Below, piece by piece: positions 1 to 8,025 of a stretch of 13,452 bases of DNA. Every line of letters starts with the position of its first letter. Position 1 is the stretch's first letter. The position numbers and the translations under genes are program-made. This DNA is from MGBC114844 sp910585855 (GTDB lineage: Bacteria > Bacillota > Clostridia > Lachnospirales > Lachnospiraceae), in contig CBFFYP010000101.1 of NCBI GenBank assembly GCA_965646165.1, positions 1 through 13,452 on the forward strand. The letters run 5' to 3'. Under the pieces are notes generated by a model. The model had not been told where the DNA came from. It worked only from the letters and a program-made list of their open reading frames with translations, and ran no database searches.

Positions 1-32
1 TGACTGTTACTAATCGGTCGAGGGTTTGACCA
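1..32 (+). rRNA. 23S ribosomal RNA, 3' end only
   Basis: The first 32 bases read TACTAATCGGTCGAGGGTTTGACC near the end when taken with their flanks, closely matching the conserved 3' terminus of Bacillota 23S rRNA (in Bacillus the equivalent is TACTAATAGGTCGAGGGCTTATCC). Only this tail is inside the window; the rest of the gene lies to the left. The exact 3' end was set at the usual CC and may be off by a few bases. No 5S rRNA follows before the tRNA at 101. Confidence 0.82.
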
Positions 33-100
33 ATCGGATAGAAAACGGAGAAAAGACAATGTGCAGTTTTGAAGGTATAATTTATAAAGTATATCTTTCT

Positions 101-172
101 TCCTCGATAGCTCAATGGTAGAGCACACGGCTGTTAACCGTGGGGTTGTAGGTTCGAGCCCTACTCGGGGAG
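101..172 (+). tRNA. tRNA-Asn (anticodon GTT)
   Basis: A complete cloverleaf can be drawn: acceptor TCCTCGA/TCGGGGA (one G-U), D stem GCTC/GAGC, anticodon stem CACGG/CCGTG with loop CTGTTAA (anticodon GTT at 133-135), five-base variable region GGGTT, T stem GTAGG/CCTAC with loop TTCGAGC, and discriminator G at 172. CCA is not encoded. It lies about 70 bases after the 23S rRNA with no separate promoter seen, so it is probably the last gene of that rRNA operon. Confidence 0.96.
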
Positions 173-178
173 TTTGAG

Positions 179-214
179 AAAGCTTGTAAACATTAATGTT
201 TGCAAGCTTTTTTA
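179..214 (+). terminator. Rho-independent terminator of the rRNA/tRNA unit
   Basis: AAAGCTTG (179-186) pairs with CAAGCTTT (203-210), and the stem continues inward through TAAACA/TGTTTG with one G-U, giving about 14 bp around a small ATTA-type loop. The 3' arm runs directly into TTTTTT. It sits seven bases after the tRNA and is the natural end of the rRNA operon transcript. Confidence 0.9.
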
Positions 215-300
215 GTATTTTATTTAGAAGATTGACTTATAAATATTATTATATTTATATAGAAGTGTCAATAAAATGTAGAAATAAAAAGATTTTATCC

Positions 301-329
301 TTGTACTATTTTCTAAAATACCCTATAAT
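301..329 (+). promoter_or_regulatory. Sigma-A type promoter of the carboxypeptidase gene
   Basis: A perfect -10 TATAAT (324-329) lies exactly 17 bases after TTGTAC (301-306), a weak -35 matching TTGACA at three positions. Transcription would start near 336, giving a leader of about 28 bases before the ATG at 364, with GGAGG at 351-355. A second possible -35, TTGACT at 232-237, has only a poor TATATA-like -10 at 256-261. The rest of 215-300 is AT-rich and holds nothing else I recognise. Confidence 0.65.
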
Positions 330-363
330 AGGCAAGTACACATAATAAAAGGAGGTATTACGA

Positions 364-1968
364 ATGAAACGATTATCCCGAATTAGGATTTTTATAGTTA
401 CTTGTATCTTTATATTTTCTTCTGCTCTCTATCCATTAGCAGCGACTGTGCAGGAATCATCCGCTGCTCAGGAAGAAACGATACCGATTCCGTTTGATTC
501 TACAACAAAAGATATAGCAGGCTGGCCAACTGCGCCAATTTTAGAAAGTAATGCTGCTGTTGTAATAGAAGCAGAAACGGGAACAGTTCTATATGATAAA
601 AATATGAATATGCGCTGTTATCCTGCCAGTATTACCAAAATTCTAACGGCTATTTTGGCTATAGAAAATAGCTCTCTGCATGATATGGTATATTATTCAG
701 AGGGAAATATTGCTTCTGTACCAAGAGATTCGAGCCATATTGCTATTAATCCAGGGGAAGAACTAACTATGGAAAACAGTCTTTATGGGATGTTGTTAGC
801 ATCTGCCAATGAATGTGCCAATGCAATAGCAGAACATGTTTCCGGTTCAGTCCCTGCTTTTGTAGAGAAAATGAATGAACGAGCTAAGGAATTAGGGGCA
901 GTGAATACACATTTTGCAAATGCTAATGGACTTCCAGATGATAATCACTATACCACTTGCTATGATATGGCTATGATTTCCCGTGCGGCTGTCTTTAACG
1001 AAACCTACCGAAAGATCAATGGTATAACATCTTATTTGATTCCGCCAACTAACCTGCAACCAGAATCCCGTCCAATCAATAGTCTGCATCGTCTTTTAAT
1101 GAGCGGTTCTTCTCATTATGAAGGATGTTTTGGAGGGAAAACAGGCTATACGACAGCTGCAGGAAGTACGCTGGTTACTTTTGCAGAACGAGATGGCATG
1201 ACTTTAATTTGTGTAGTGATGCAGTCTACTTCGCCTGCTTGTTTTACAGACAGTGCAGCTTTATTAGATTATGGGTTTCAATCTTTTAAAAGGGTAAATA
1301 TTGCAGAAAATGAAACGAATTATACATTTCATAATGATGCATTTTTTCCGTCCTCCAGTTCTATTTTTGAAAAGCCTGCAATGGAGATAGAATTGAATAA
1401 GACCTCTGTACTGATCCTTCCAATCCATGCAGAGTTTTCCGATGCAAAAACAGAACTCACTTTTGCAGATTCTAGTTCAGACGAAGAACAAGAAGAATCT
1501 GAAGAAGGGTATTCAGAACAAACAGGCAGAACTACCCTTGCTACAATTACGTATTTCTATGGCGGACACTATGTAGGGTCTACAACATTAAATGTTACTT
1601 ACGGCGATGTGGATACATTTTCTTTTACGAAAAGTACACCTGTTGAAACAACTTCTATTTTAGAAACAACCAGTACAGAAAAAGAGCCGATTTCACAGGA
1701 AAGAGCAGATATAATATCTACAGCCCCAAAACATGTAATAAAAATAAATGTTCGCTATTTTATTGCAGGAATTACTGTAATTGTTATTTTGTTGTTATTT
1801 TATTTTTATCTGTCAAAAACAAAGGTAGAACGAGAACGAAGAAAACGAATTCGTCGTCAGCAGAAACGGCAGTTTGGCACATATTCTCGTTTGAATATGC
1901 TGTACCCTTTAAAACGCCGTGGCAGAAAGAATCCTTTTAAAAACAGAAGAAGACGATTGCGGTTCTAA
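364..1968 (+). CDS. Serine-type D-alanyl-D-alanine carboxypeptidase (peptidase S11, penicillin-binding protein 5 type)
   Basis: This membrane-anchored enzyme should remove the terminal D-Ala from peptidoglycan pentapeptides on the outer face of the membrane. Visible order: signal peptide at residues 1-27; transpeptidase-like domain about 55-310 with the three S11 motifs SITK (S89 nucleophile, K92), SAN (147-149) and KTG (259-261); a probable PBP5-like beta domain about 345-420 interrupted by the acidic stretch SSSDEEQEESEE (370-381); a Ser/Thr-rich linker; a transmembrane helix about 463-484; and a very basic tail (485-534). Family members usually end in a short amphipathic or single helix anchor, so the roughly 50-residue Arg/Lys-rich cytoplasmic tail is unusual. 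The start is supported by AAAGGAGG eight bases upstream. It appears to be a single-gene unit with its own promoter. The family call is firm; DacA/DacB/DacF subtype is not resolved. Confidence 0.93.
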   Translation: MKRLSRIRIFIVTCIFIFSSALYPLAATVQESSAAQEETIPIPFDSTTKDIAGWPTAPILESNAAVVIEAETGTVLYDKNMNMRCYPASITKILTAILAIENSSLHDMVYYSEGNIASVPRDSSHIAINPGEELTMENSLYGMLLASANECANAIAEHVSGSVPAFVEKMNERAKELGAVNTHFANANGLPDDNHYTTCYDMAMISRAAVFNETYRKINGITSYLIPPTNLQPESRPINSLHRLLMSGSSHYEGCFGGKTGYTTAAGSTLVTFAERDGMTLICVVMQSTSPACFTDSAALLDYGFQSFKRVNIAENETNYTFHNDAFFPSSSSIFEKPAMEIELNKTSVLILPIHAEFSDAKTELTFADSSSDEEQEESEEGYSEQTGRTTLATITYFYGGHYVGSTTLNVTYGDVDTFSFTKSTPVETTSILETTSTEKEPISQERADIISTAPKHVIKINVRYFIAGITVIVILLLFYFYLSKTKVERERRKRIRRQQKRQFGTYSRLNMLYPLKRRGRKNPFKNRRRRLRF

Positions 1969-2012
1969 AATTAAGAAAAAACTAGAAGATAGGATATATG
2001 ATTTTACAAGAT

Positions 2013-2054
2013 ATGCCAGATTTTGAAAATAAAAGAGTGTTCAAAATCTGGCAT
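2013..2054. terminator. Perfect 15-bp hairpin between convergent genes, probable bidirectional terminator
   Basis: ATGCCAGATTTTGAA (2013-2027) and its exact reverse complement (2040-2054) flank a 12-base loop. It sits after the stop codon of the carboxypeptidase gene and just after the stop of the minus-strand aminotransferase gene. Neither side has a good U-tract, so intrinsic termination is inferred from position and stem strength. It could instead be an mRNA 3'-end stabiliser. Confidence 0.6.
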
Positions 2055-2058
2055 GAAA

Positions 2059-3246
2059 CTAGAAAACAGCTATTCGCTTTTGCCATGCCTCTAGAAGACG
2101 TATCAATGCCTCTTCAATTACTTTTGTAGGACAGGCTAAATTCATCCGCTCATACCCTTCTCCTGTTTTTCCAAATAAATACCCTTCATCTAAAAACCAA
2201 AATGCTTTTGTCTGCATAAATTTTTCTAATTCTTTATAATCCATTCTCAGTGCATGAAAATCCATCCAAAGCAGATACGTTCCCTCCAAAGGAAATACCG
2301 TAATTTGAGGAAAATGTTTTGCCATGAAATTTTCTACTGTCTGGCGGTTTCGATCAATAACCTGCAATAGTTCTTCAAGCCACCCTTCGCATTGCCGATA
2401 GACAATTTCGCAAGCCTGATAACCTAAAGTATGAAGCATTTCATATTCCCCTAACACAGGTTTTAATGCTTTTCGAAATTCCGGGTTGGCAACAATTAGA
2501 TTGGAAGTTTGAAATCCTGCCAGATTAAAAGTTTTGCTTGGTGCAGTACAAAGGATGGTATTCATTCGATATTTATCTTCAAAAGTTCCAATAGAAGTAT
2601 GTGTATATCCCGGTAAAATCAAATCAAAGTGAATCTCATCGGCAACCAAGATGACTTGGTTTTTAAGGCAGATATCACAGATTTGCAGCAGCTCCTCTTT
2701 TGTCCAAACTCGTCCGACAGGATTATGAGGACTGCATAAAATACATAGTCGTGTCTGCGGCAAAGCTGCTTTTTTTTCAAAATCTTCAAAATCGATTTTA
2801 TAGTAATTTTGTTTCTGCACGAGATTAGAAGAGATCACTTCTCTGTGATTTTTTTCTCCAGCGAGCCGAAATGGATAGTAGACCGGTTCCATAATTAAAA
2901 TAGCTTCCTCTGGTTTGGTCAGTTTTTCCACCAGACGCATCAATGCCGGAACAATCCCTGCTGTCTGTATCAGCCATTCCTTTTGTGGACGAAATCCATG
3001 TCGTCGTTCCATCCAATCTAATACCGCCTCAATATAAGAATCAGTTGGACCGGTATAACCATAAATTGGTTGTTTTAAACATTCATTCAGTCCCGCTATT
3101 AGTTCCGGCGGCTGTTCAAACTCCATATCTGCTACAGAAAAGGGTACAATTCCTTCTGGTACATCGGGATTTTTCTGCTTCATTAACTCCCATTTTTCAG
3201 AACCAACATTTCTGCGGTTAGGTACATGTTCAAAATTGTAATTCAT
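2059..3246 (-). CDS. PLP-dependent C-S lyase / aminotransferase, PatB-MalY family
   Basis: This is a fold-type I, class I/II aminotransferase-like enzyme. The family cleaves the C-beta-S bond of cystathionine or cysteine conjugates, giving pyruvate, ammonia and a thiol (homocysteine from cystathionine), in the cytoplasm. Markers of the PatB/MalY branch are FSVADMEF (36-43), YGYTG (62-66), SPHNPVGRVW (172-181), ADEIHFDL (202-209) with the PLP-binding Asp203, and SKTFNLAG with the Schiff-base lysine K238. The 395-aa length is typical. The start is supported by AAGGAGA nine bases upstream. It follows the 242-aa membrane protein gene by 38 bases on the same strand, so the two are probably co-transcribed. 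The true substrate (cystathionine, cysteine or another thioether) cannot be told from sequence. Confidence 0.9.
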   Translation of the reverse strand: MNYNFEHVPNRRNVGSEKWELMKQKNPDVPEGIVPFSVADMEFEQPPELIAGLNECLKQPIYGYTGPTDSYIEAVLDWMERRHGFRPQKEWLIQTAGIVPALMRLVEKLTKPEEAILIMEPVYYPFRLAGEKNHREVISSNLVQKQNYYKIDFEDFEKKAALPQTRLCILCSPHNPVGRVWTKEELLQICDICLKNQVILVADEIHFDLILPGYTHTSIGTFEDKYRMNTILCTAPSKTFNLAGFQTSNLIVANPEFRKALKPVLGEYEMLHTLGYQACEIVYRQCEGWLEELLQVIDRNRQTVENFMAKHFPQITVFPLEGTYLLWMDFHALRMDYKELEKFMQTKAFWFLDEGYLFGKTGEGYERMNLACPTKVIEEALIRLLEAWQKRIAVF

Positions 3247-3284
3247 CTTTTAAATTCTCCTTTAGCTTTTAAATTGTATATGTA

Positions 3285-4013
3285 TTATTCATCTTCAGCT
3301 TTCAATATTTTATGAAAAACAGTAATTAAAATTGATCCGATTCCAATTACGGCAATAAAACAGGCAGCAATTCGTACTGCAGATAAAAGGTTATAATGTG
3401 CTTCATTCCATTGATCATGAATACAATAAAAAACTCCTTCATCTGTATTAACCTGATATTTTTCACAAATTTCTTGGATTTGGCTTAAGGCTTGCCGATG
3501 TGCCGAACGTTTTACTCCGATTGGCAGAGTGACTTTTTGTCCTAATTTTATTTTCCATGCATAATTAGCTGGTATTTGTGCCAAAATATAGGATTCATCT
3601 GGTAGCTGCAACAGATAATATTCGCCATATTCATCAAAAACATCCAATATAGCATAGGTAACGTCTGGACGTTTGCGTCTTCCTCCTCTTCTTGAGTAGC
3701 GATAAGGAGAAATCCATGGATGGCGTACAGCAATATTAGTAGATATAATACTGATTGGCTCAATCGTAACACAACGGACATCTGCCCAAGTATCCTCCCA
3801 TGCCTGCATATTTTCAATTCTTGGAATATCGTCATCTGCCAGCAAACCAGTAAAGTCTTCAGAAATTCCGTCTTCTGTCTGTTCAAGCGAAACAGGATCT
3901 TCTCTCATACGGAGAATATATTCCCAACCAACATTTTTGGATAAAAAACCTCCTATAAGCAAACCAATTATAACTGCAATAAAATCAAATACTTTTACAA
4001 CTAACTTTTTCAT
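3285..4013 (-). CDS. Uncharacterised protein with N- and C-terminal membrane segments
   Basis: I do not recognise the family. The 242-aa product has a hydrophobic helix at about 6-24 and another at about 210-233, so the middle of the protein should lie on one side of the membrane. That middle has an acidic first part (about 36-75), then a mostly beta-looking region (about 80-165) split by the very basic stretch RYSRRGGRRKRPD (105-117), then a helical segment (169-186). Phrases such as YYLLQLPDESYILAQIP and KIKLGQKVTLPIGVK suggest a small beta-barrel, but this is an impression. The start ATG is preceded by a strong AAAGGAGGTCC, but unusually far away (17 bases from GGAGG to ATG). A promoter lies at 4068-4096. 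It is probably the first gene of an operon with the PatB-like lyase; no functional link is evident. Confidence 0.8.
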   Translation of the reverse strand: MKKLVVKVFDFIAVIIGLLIGGFLSKNVGWEYILRMREDPVSLEQTEDGISEDFTGLLADDDIPRIENMQAWEDTWADVRCVTIEPISIISTNIAVRHPWISPYRYSRRGGRRKRPDVTYAILDVFDEYGEYYLLQLPDESYILAQIPANYAWKIKLGQKVTLPIGVKRSAHRQALSQIQEICEKYQVNTDEGVFYCIHDQWNEAHYNLLSAVRIAACFIAVIGIGSILITVFHKILKAEDE

Positions 4014-4030
4014 AGCTTTTGTTTTTTGGA

Positions 4031-4038
4031 CCTCCTTT
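4031..4038 (-). promoter_or_regulatory. Strong Shine-Dalgarno with unusually long spacing
   Basis: On the minus strand AAAGGAGG is almost fully complementary to the 16S 3' end, yet 17 bases (TCC, an A-rich run, then AGCT) separate it from the ATG at 4013. Usual spacing is 5-10 bases. I saw no other in-frame start codon nearer to it, so either the spacing is tolerated or the true start is non-canonical. Confidence 0.6.
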
Positions 4039-4067
4039 GATAAATAATAAATTATTTTATAAGGATA

Positions 4068-4096
4068 ATCATAACAAAGTTTTTCATTTTATGCAA
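4068..4096 (-). promoter_or_regulatory. Promoter of the membrane protein / PatB-like operon
   Basis: On the minus strand TTGCAT (4091-4096) and TATGAT (4068-4073, five of six matches to TATAAT) are separated by exactly 17 bases. The expected start of transcription is about 4061, giving a leader of roughly 48 bases. The hexamers are imperfect but the spacing and the AT-rich upstream sequence fit a vegetative promoter. Region 4097-4159, between this and the exporter gene, has no convincing terminator. Confidence 0.55.
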
Positions 4097-4159
4097 TGTC
4101 TTTCTTCTATAAAATAAATTTTGTTTTTTCGAAAGGGGCGTCGAAAGCCGAATGGAGTT

Positions 4160-6058
4160 TTATTCTGATTTTGGTGTTTTTTTAGTTTCATAATATTGTG
4201 CTTGTGTATGCCAAAGGGTATAATATTTTCCTTTTGGATCAGTTAGAAGTTTTTTATGGCTTCCCTGCTGACAGATACTGCCCCGTTCGAATACAATGAT
4301 TTTATCACAGAATCGACAGGAAGATAATCTATGACTGATATAAATGGCAGTACATTCTCCAACAATTTCGTTAAATTTTGTATAAATTTCATATTCTGCA
4401 ACAGCATCTAATGCTGCAGTTGGTTCATCTAGTATTAAAAAAGCAGTGTTTTTATTTAATGCTCGAGCAATCGCAATTTTTTGTGCTTCTCCTCCTGAGA
4501 TTTCTACTCCGTTTTTATTAAATTCTTTGTATAAATAAGTATCTACTCCATCTTTCATAGAATGAAGCCGTTTATCAAATCCTACTTTTTTTAGGCAGTC
4601 TTCAATAGATTTTTTTTGATAATTTATTCCTACTGCTACATTTTGCCCGAGAGGAAAAGCAAGTAATTTAAAATCTTGAAATACAATGGAAAAGATAGAG
4701 ATATATTCAAGATAATTATATTTTCGGATATCAATTCCATTTAATCGTATTTCTCCTTCTGTAGGATCATAGAGCCGGCAGAGCAATTTGATAAAGGTAG
4801 TTTTGCCAGATCCGTTTTCTCCGACAATCGCTAGTTTTTCCCCTATTTGAAATTTTATATTGACATCTTTTAGGGCATATTCTTTTGTTCCGGGATATTG
4901 AAAACTAACATGACAGAATTCTATTTCATAGTGATAGTCATTTCTTTTTTCTATTGTTAAACTTCCCTGATACATGGTATTTGGAATATCTAAAAATTCG
5001 AAGGTTGTCTGCAAAAAGGGGGCATTTGTGCGCATTTGTCCTAAAAATAGCAGAATAGAAGCAATATTTTCATAGAGCATAGTGACAGCGCTAATATATT
5101 GTGTAACAGTGCCTATTCCAAATGAACCTGCCCAAGCTTTTAGACATACAAACAGATAGATACATCCGGTAAAAATTCGATTGACAGCGTCGGCTGTGCC
5201 AAATAAAATTCCCATATTTCCTCGTGCAGCTTGTGCAATCGGAGAATGAGTACTAAATGTGTTATTTTTTATCATTCCATTGCGGCACATACTGTTTTGT
5301 TCATAGATTCGTATATCTAAGGCACGCTTTTGTTCATATCCCATACATCCGAAAAAGCCAAATACCCGGTTGCCAAATCTGGCACTTTCTGCATATTTTG
5401 ACCAGTACTTGCCTGCTTGATTACTGATGGCGGGAGAGAGCAGTACAGCACCAAATAAGAGCAGTAAAAGCAGTAAATGAAAAAGAGGATGGTTCATCCA
5501 GAGAAGTTGGTTCGCTTGCTTTGGAATAGGCAGTACAAATAACTGCCATGACAGAGCAATCGCAGCAAAAATGCCAAATATAGCTTTTATCATATCTCCA
5601 AAAAGCGGTAAAAGTTTGTTTAGTCCCCAGTCTGACCAGTTGGCATTTTGTTTAATTTGAGAAAATAAATCATGTGTATGTGTGTGATCCATAGATATAA
5701 AATCCATAGAAAGCATTTTTTCATTGTAGTAATAGTCTAGTTTTTCATAAGCCATATCATTTACAACGGTATGCCAGCGTTTGCATATAGTATTTAGAAT
5801 ACCAAGTATAAAATTAATAGTTAATAGTGTTAAAATAAGAGAAAACAGGCGGCGAGAATCTTTGCTGCTGGTTAATTCTTCAATAATACGGGCAGAGAAC
5901 CAGATTGTAAAATAGGAAATAAAGATAGAAGTGATCTGGTAAGCTGCATCAGATAGAAATACTTGCGGATATAAATTCCACCAAATTTTTATAGCACGCT
6001 GATTGAGAAGAAAAGCTTCTTTCCATGAAAGCTGTTCTTTTTTTGTTTCTTTTTTCAT
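4160..6058 (-). CDS. ABC exporter half-transporter (TMD-NBD fusion), second subunit
   Basis: The 632-aa protein has the usual exporter layout: a membrane domain of about six helices (roughly 30-345) followed by an ATPase domain. The ATPase motifs are intact: Walker A GENGSGKT (413-420), signature ISGGE (520-524), Walker B FLILDE (540-545) with catalytic Glu545, and the switch histidine in YISHR (H576). It should use ATP to export a substrate across the cytoplasmic membrane, most likely as a heterodimer with the product of the gene 61 bases upstream, which has the same layout. Minus-strand AAAGGA precedes the ATG. No peptidase C39 domain is present, so it is not a leader-cleaving bacteriocin exporter. 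The substrate (peptide, lipid or drug) is unknown. No clear terminator follows its stop codon. Confidence 0.92.
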   Translation of the reverse strand: MKKETKKEQLSWKEAFLLNQRAIKIWWNLYPQVFLSDAAYQITSIFISYFTIWFSARIIEELTSSKDSRRLFSLILTLLTINFILGILNTICKRWHTVVNDMAYEKLDYYYNEKMLSMDFISMDHTHTHDLFSQIKQNANWSDWGLNKLLPLFGDMIKAIFGIFAAIALSWQLFVLPIPKQANQLLWMNHPLFHLLLLLLLFGAVLLSPAISNQAGKYWSKYAESARFGNRVFGFFGCMGYEQKRALDIRIYEQNSMCRNGMIKNNTFSTHSPIAQAARGNMGILFGTADAVNRIFTGCIYLFVCLKAWAGSFGIGTVTQYISAVTMLYENIASILLFLGQMRTNAPFLQTTFEFLDIPNTMYQGSLTIEKRNDYHYEIEFCHVSFQYPGTKEYALKDVNIKFQIGEKLAIVGENGSGKTTFIKLLCRLYDPTEGEIRLNGIDIRKYNYLEYISIFSIVFQDFKLLAFPLGQNVAVGINYQKKSIEDCLKKVGFDKRLHSMKDGVDTYLYKEFNKNGVEISGGEAQKIAIARALNKNTAFLILDEPTAALDAVAEYEIYTKFNEIVGECTAIYISHRLSSCRFCDKIIVFERGSICQQGSHKKLLTDPKGKYYTLWHTQAQYYETKKTPKSE

Positions 6059-6119
6059 AGGTAAAATCCTTTCTTTTTTTATAGATAAAGCTCTATATTT
6101 TTGACATTAAATATGAAAA

Positions 6120-7928
6120 TTATTTTTGATAGTATTGACTTTGCAGATGGTATAAATGCGCATAAGTTCCGTTTGCTGCCATCAGGCTTTCATGTGTGCC
6201 TTCTTCTATAATTTCTCCTTTATCTAGGAGAATAACTCGGTCACAGAAGCGGGTAGATGCCAGCCGATGAGAAATATAGATAGAAGTACAGCCTTTTGTC
6301 AGGTCATAGTATCTTTGGTACATATCACTTTCTACTAAAGGATCTAGAGCAGAGGTCGGTTCATCTAAAAGGATAATTGGTGCTTCTTTATAAAGGGCTC
6401 TTGCTAACATAAGCCGCTGCATTTCACCGCCGGAGAGTTCAACTGCATCGTCAAAGACTTCTTTTCCAAGATGGGTATTGTAATTAAGCGGCAGCCGTTC
6501 TATTTTTTCTTTTAATCCAGCTTTTTCGATTGCTGTTTTTACTTTTTCCATATCAATTTTTTCGTCTGTCTGTGCCACATTTACAGCGATACTGCCAGCA
6601 AATAAAGAAAAATCTTGAAATACTGCAGAAAAATGTCGGTAATAGTCGCTTCTGTTGTATTGGCGAATATCTTGTCCATTGATTTTTACACATCCTTCTG
6701 TTGGATCATAAAATCCGCAGATAAGTTTTATAAGTGTGGTTTTTCCTGCACCATTTAGTCCCACCAGTGCAAGTTTTTCTCCTTTTTTTAGTTTTAAATT
6801 AATATGTTTTAATGTATTTTGCTTGGCTTCTAGATAGCGGAAGCTGACATTTTGTAATTCAATTTCATAGGTTTCTCCCTTGACAGGGGTAATTGTTTTT
6901 CCGTCTTGAAAGTGAAATGGTTCTTGGTATTCCAGAAATTCCCGAATAAGAGAAATATCAAAGCTCTGTTTATTTAAGATGGCAAATTCAGAAAAGATTC
7001 CTGTTATCCAAGTAGTAAATCCGTTTACGGCAGAAAAATATAATAGAAATTCAGATGCATGGATTTCTCCCTGTAAAACCAAATGGGTCAGATAGACAAA
7101 GGCAGTGAAGCTTCTTATAAAGTGAAGAATAGTTTCTGCCAGATCCGATCCAAAATAAATACATTCTCTGCGTATATAAAAAAGCTGCAATTTTTTTAAA
7201 AAGGACTGATAGAGATCGGAAAGCCAGTTTTTCATCTGAAAGATTCGTATATCTTTGGCAAATGTACGATCTCGTATCCGGCTGCTGATATAGTTTAATT
7301 TATGATAGAGATCATCAACGTCTTTTTCATGCCGGTAACGCCAGGTATTTGCCTGTGCAGTCAGGAAATATCCGATGGATGCCGTCAGTATTGTAAGCAG
7401 GATTATGAAAAAATGAACTTTGGAAAGCAGATAAAAATAAAGAAAAAATCCCAAACTGTTTTTTAGAAGATTGGTCAAAGTATGCCAAATCGCTTCTGTT
7501 GCTTCATTGTTTCCAGATGTGGAACGCCTTGCTTTTTCTCTTAATTTCATAAATTTCTGTTCTTCCAAATTAGAATACGAAGTGTTATTAATTTTATCAT
7601 GTATTTTCATAAGGATTTCTATTCGAACTCCGATGCGTCCAAATAATTGATTTCGTTGGATATAGGCTCGCCCTGCACCTGCAAAAGTAAGTCCTGCAGT
7701 AAAAAGCAAAATGATTTTGATTAGCTCTTCAAGGGAAACATGGGTTTCCATTTTATTTAAGAGAATAGGAACAATAAAAAGCTGAAGCAAATTAATTGTC
7801 ATATCAAATCCTATCCAAGCAAAAATAAGAAATAATACACTTTTGTGGCTTTTCCATGCCTGCTGTATCATATAACAGACATTACTCCACATACCATATT
7901 TGACTTTTTTGTTTTCTGATACTTCCAT
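6120..7928 (-). CDS. ABC exporter half-transporter (TMD-NBD fusion), first subunit
   Basis: This 602-aa half-transporter has a membrane domain (about 30-320) and an ATPase domain with Walker A GLNGAGKT (390-397), signature LSGGE (498-502), Walker B ILLDE (519-523) with Glu523, and the switch histidine in YISHR (H554). The reading frame is open for 47 more codons upstream, but that stretch runs into the kinase gene and through the terminator and promoter at 7960-8020. The ATG at 7928 has AAAGAGGT seven bases upstream and begins a normal exporter N-terminus, so I chose it. It heads a two-gene operon with the downstream half-transporter. The catalytic glutamates of both partners look intact, so neither ATPase site is obviously degenerate by Walker B, unlike many heterodimeric exporters. 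Substrate unknown. Confidence 0.92.
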   Translation of the reverse strand: MEVSENKKVKYGMWSNVCYMIQQAWKSHKSVLFLIFAWIGFDMTINLLQLFIVPILLNKMETHVSLEELIKIILLFTAGLTFAGAGRAYIQRNQLFGRIGVRIEILMKIHDKINNTSYSNLEEQKFMKLREKARRSTSGNNEATEAIWHTLTNLLKNSLGFFLYFYLLSKVHFFIILLTILTASIGYFLTAQANTWRYRHEKDVDDLYHKLNYISSRIRDRTFAKDIRIFQMKNWLSDLYQSFLKKLQLFYIRRECIYFGSDLAETILHFIRSFTAFVYLTHLVLQGEIHASEFLLYFSAVNGFTTWITGIFSEFAILNKQSFDISLIREFLEYQEPFHFQDGKTITPVKGETYEIELQNVSFRYLEAKQNTLKHINLKLKKGEKLALVGLNGAGKTTLIKLICGFYDPTEGCVKINGQDIRQYNRSDYYRHFSAVFQDFSLFAGSIAVNVAQTDEKIDMEKVKTAIEKAGLKEKIERLPLNYNTHLGKEVFDDAVELSGGEMQRLMLARALYKEAPIILLDEPTSALDPLVESDMYQRYYDLTKGCTSIYISHRLASTRFCDRVILLDKGEIIEEGTHESLMAANGTYAHLYHLQSQYYQK

Positions 7929-7934
7929 AAAAAT

Positions 7935-7942
7935 ACCTCTTT
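7935..7942 (-). promoter_or_regulatory. Ribosome binding site that fixes the exporter start
   Basis: Minus-strand AAAGAGGT lies seven bases before the ATG at 7928. The longer open frame that begins at 8069 has no comparable site and would overlap the kinase coding region, so this site decides the start. Confidence 0.75.
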
Positions 7943-7959
7943 TCTTTTTTCGTATCTGT

Positions 7960-8020
7960 ATTTTAGCATATAAAAAAGAAAGTATGCAGTTTAGGGGATG
8001 AACTGCATACTTTAGGGGAT
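7960..8020 (-). promoter_or_regulatory. Exporter promoter with two 10-bp direct repeats, probable LytTR activator site
   Basis: TTTAGGGGAT occurs perfectly at 7990-7999 and 8011-8020, a 21-bp period that places both copies on one face of the helix. On the minus strand an extended -10, TGC-TAAAAT (TAAAAT at 7960-7965), has a very poor -35 (TGCATA at 7983-7988), and the proximal repeat ends one base upstream of that -35. Paired direct repeats two helical turns apart abutting a weak -35 are how LytTR-family activators such as AgrA and ComE act. The LytTR regulator is encoded two genes upstream, so it is the natural candidate. The repeat sequence itself does not match a LytTR consensus I know, so the assignment is inference from geometry and context. 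Confidence 0.55.
7971..8013 (-). terminator. Rho-independent terminator after the kinase gene
   Basis: On the minus strand AAAGTATGCAGTT and its exact complement (8001-8013 and 7979-7991) form a 13-bp stem with a nine-base loop, followed by CTTTTTTA. It ends the upstream regulator-kinase transcript 13 bases after the stop codon. The hairpin overlaps both direct repeats, so the same DNA serves as terminator and probable activator site. Confidence 0.85.
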
Positions 8021-8025
8021 AAAAA

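Noticed and set aside
3548..3886. A 112-codon minus-strand frame inside the two-helix membrane protein gene
   Set aside because: Wholly within another frame of a better supported gene, with no ribosome binding site that I could see.
4097..4159. Terminator for the exporter operon
   Set aside because: Only three- or four-base stems and no U-tract directly after one; too weak to report.
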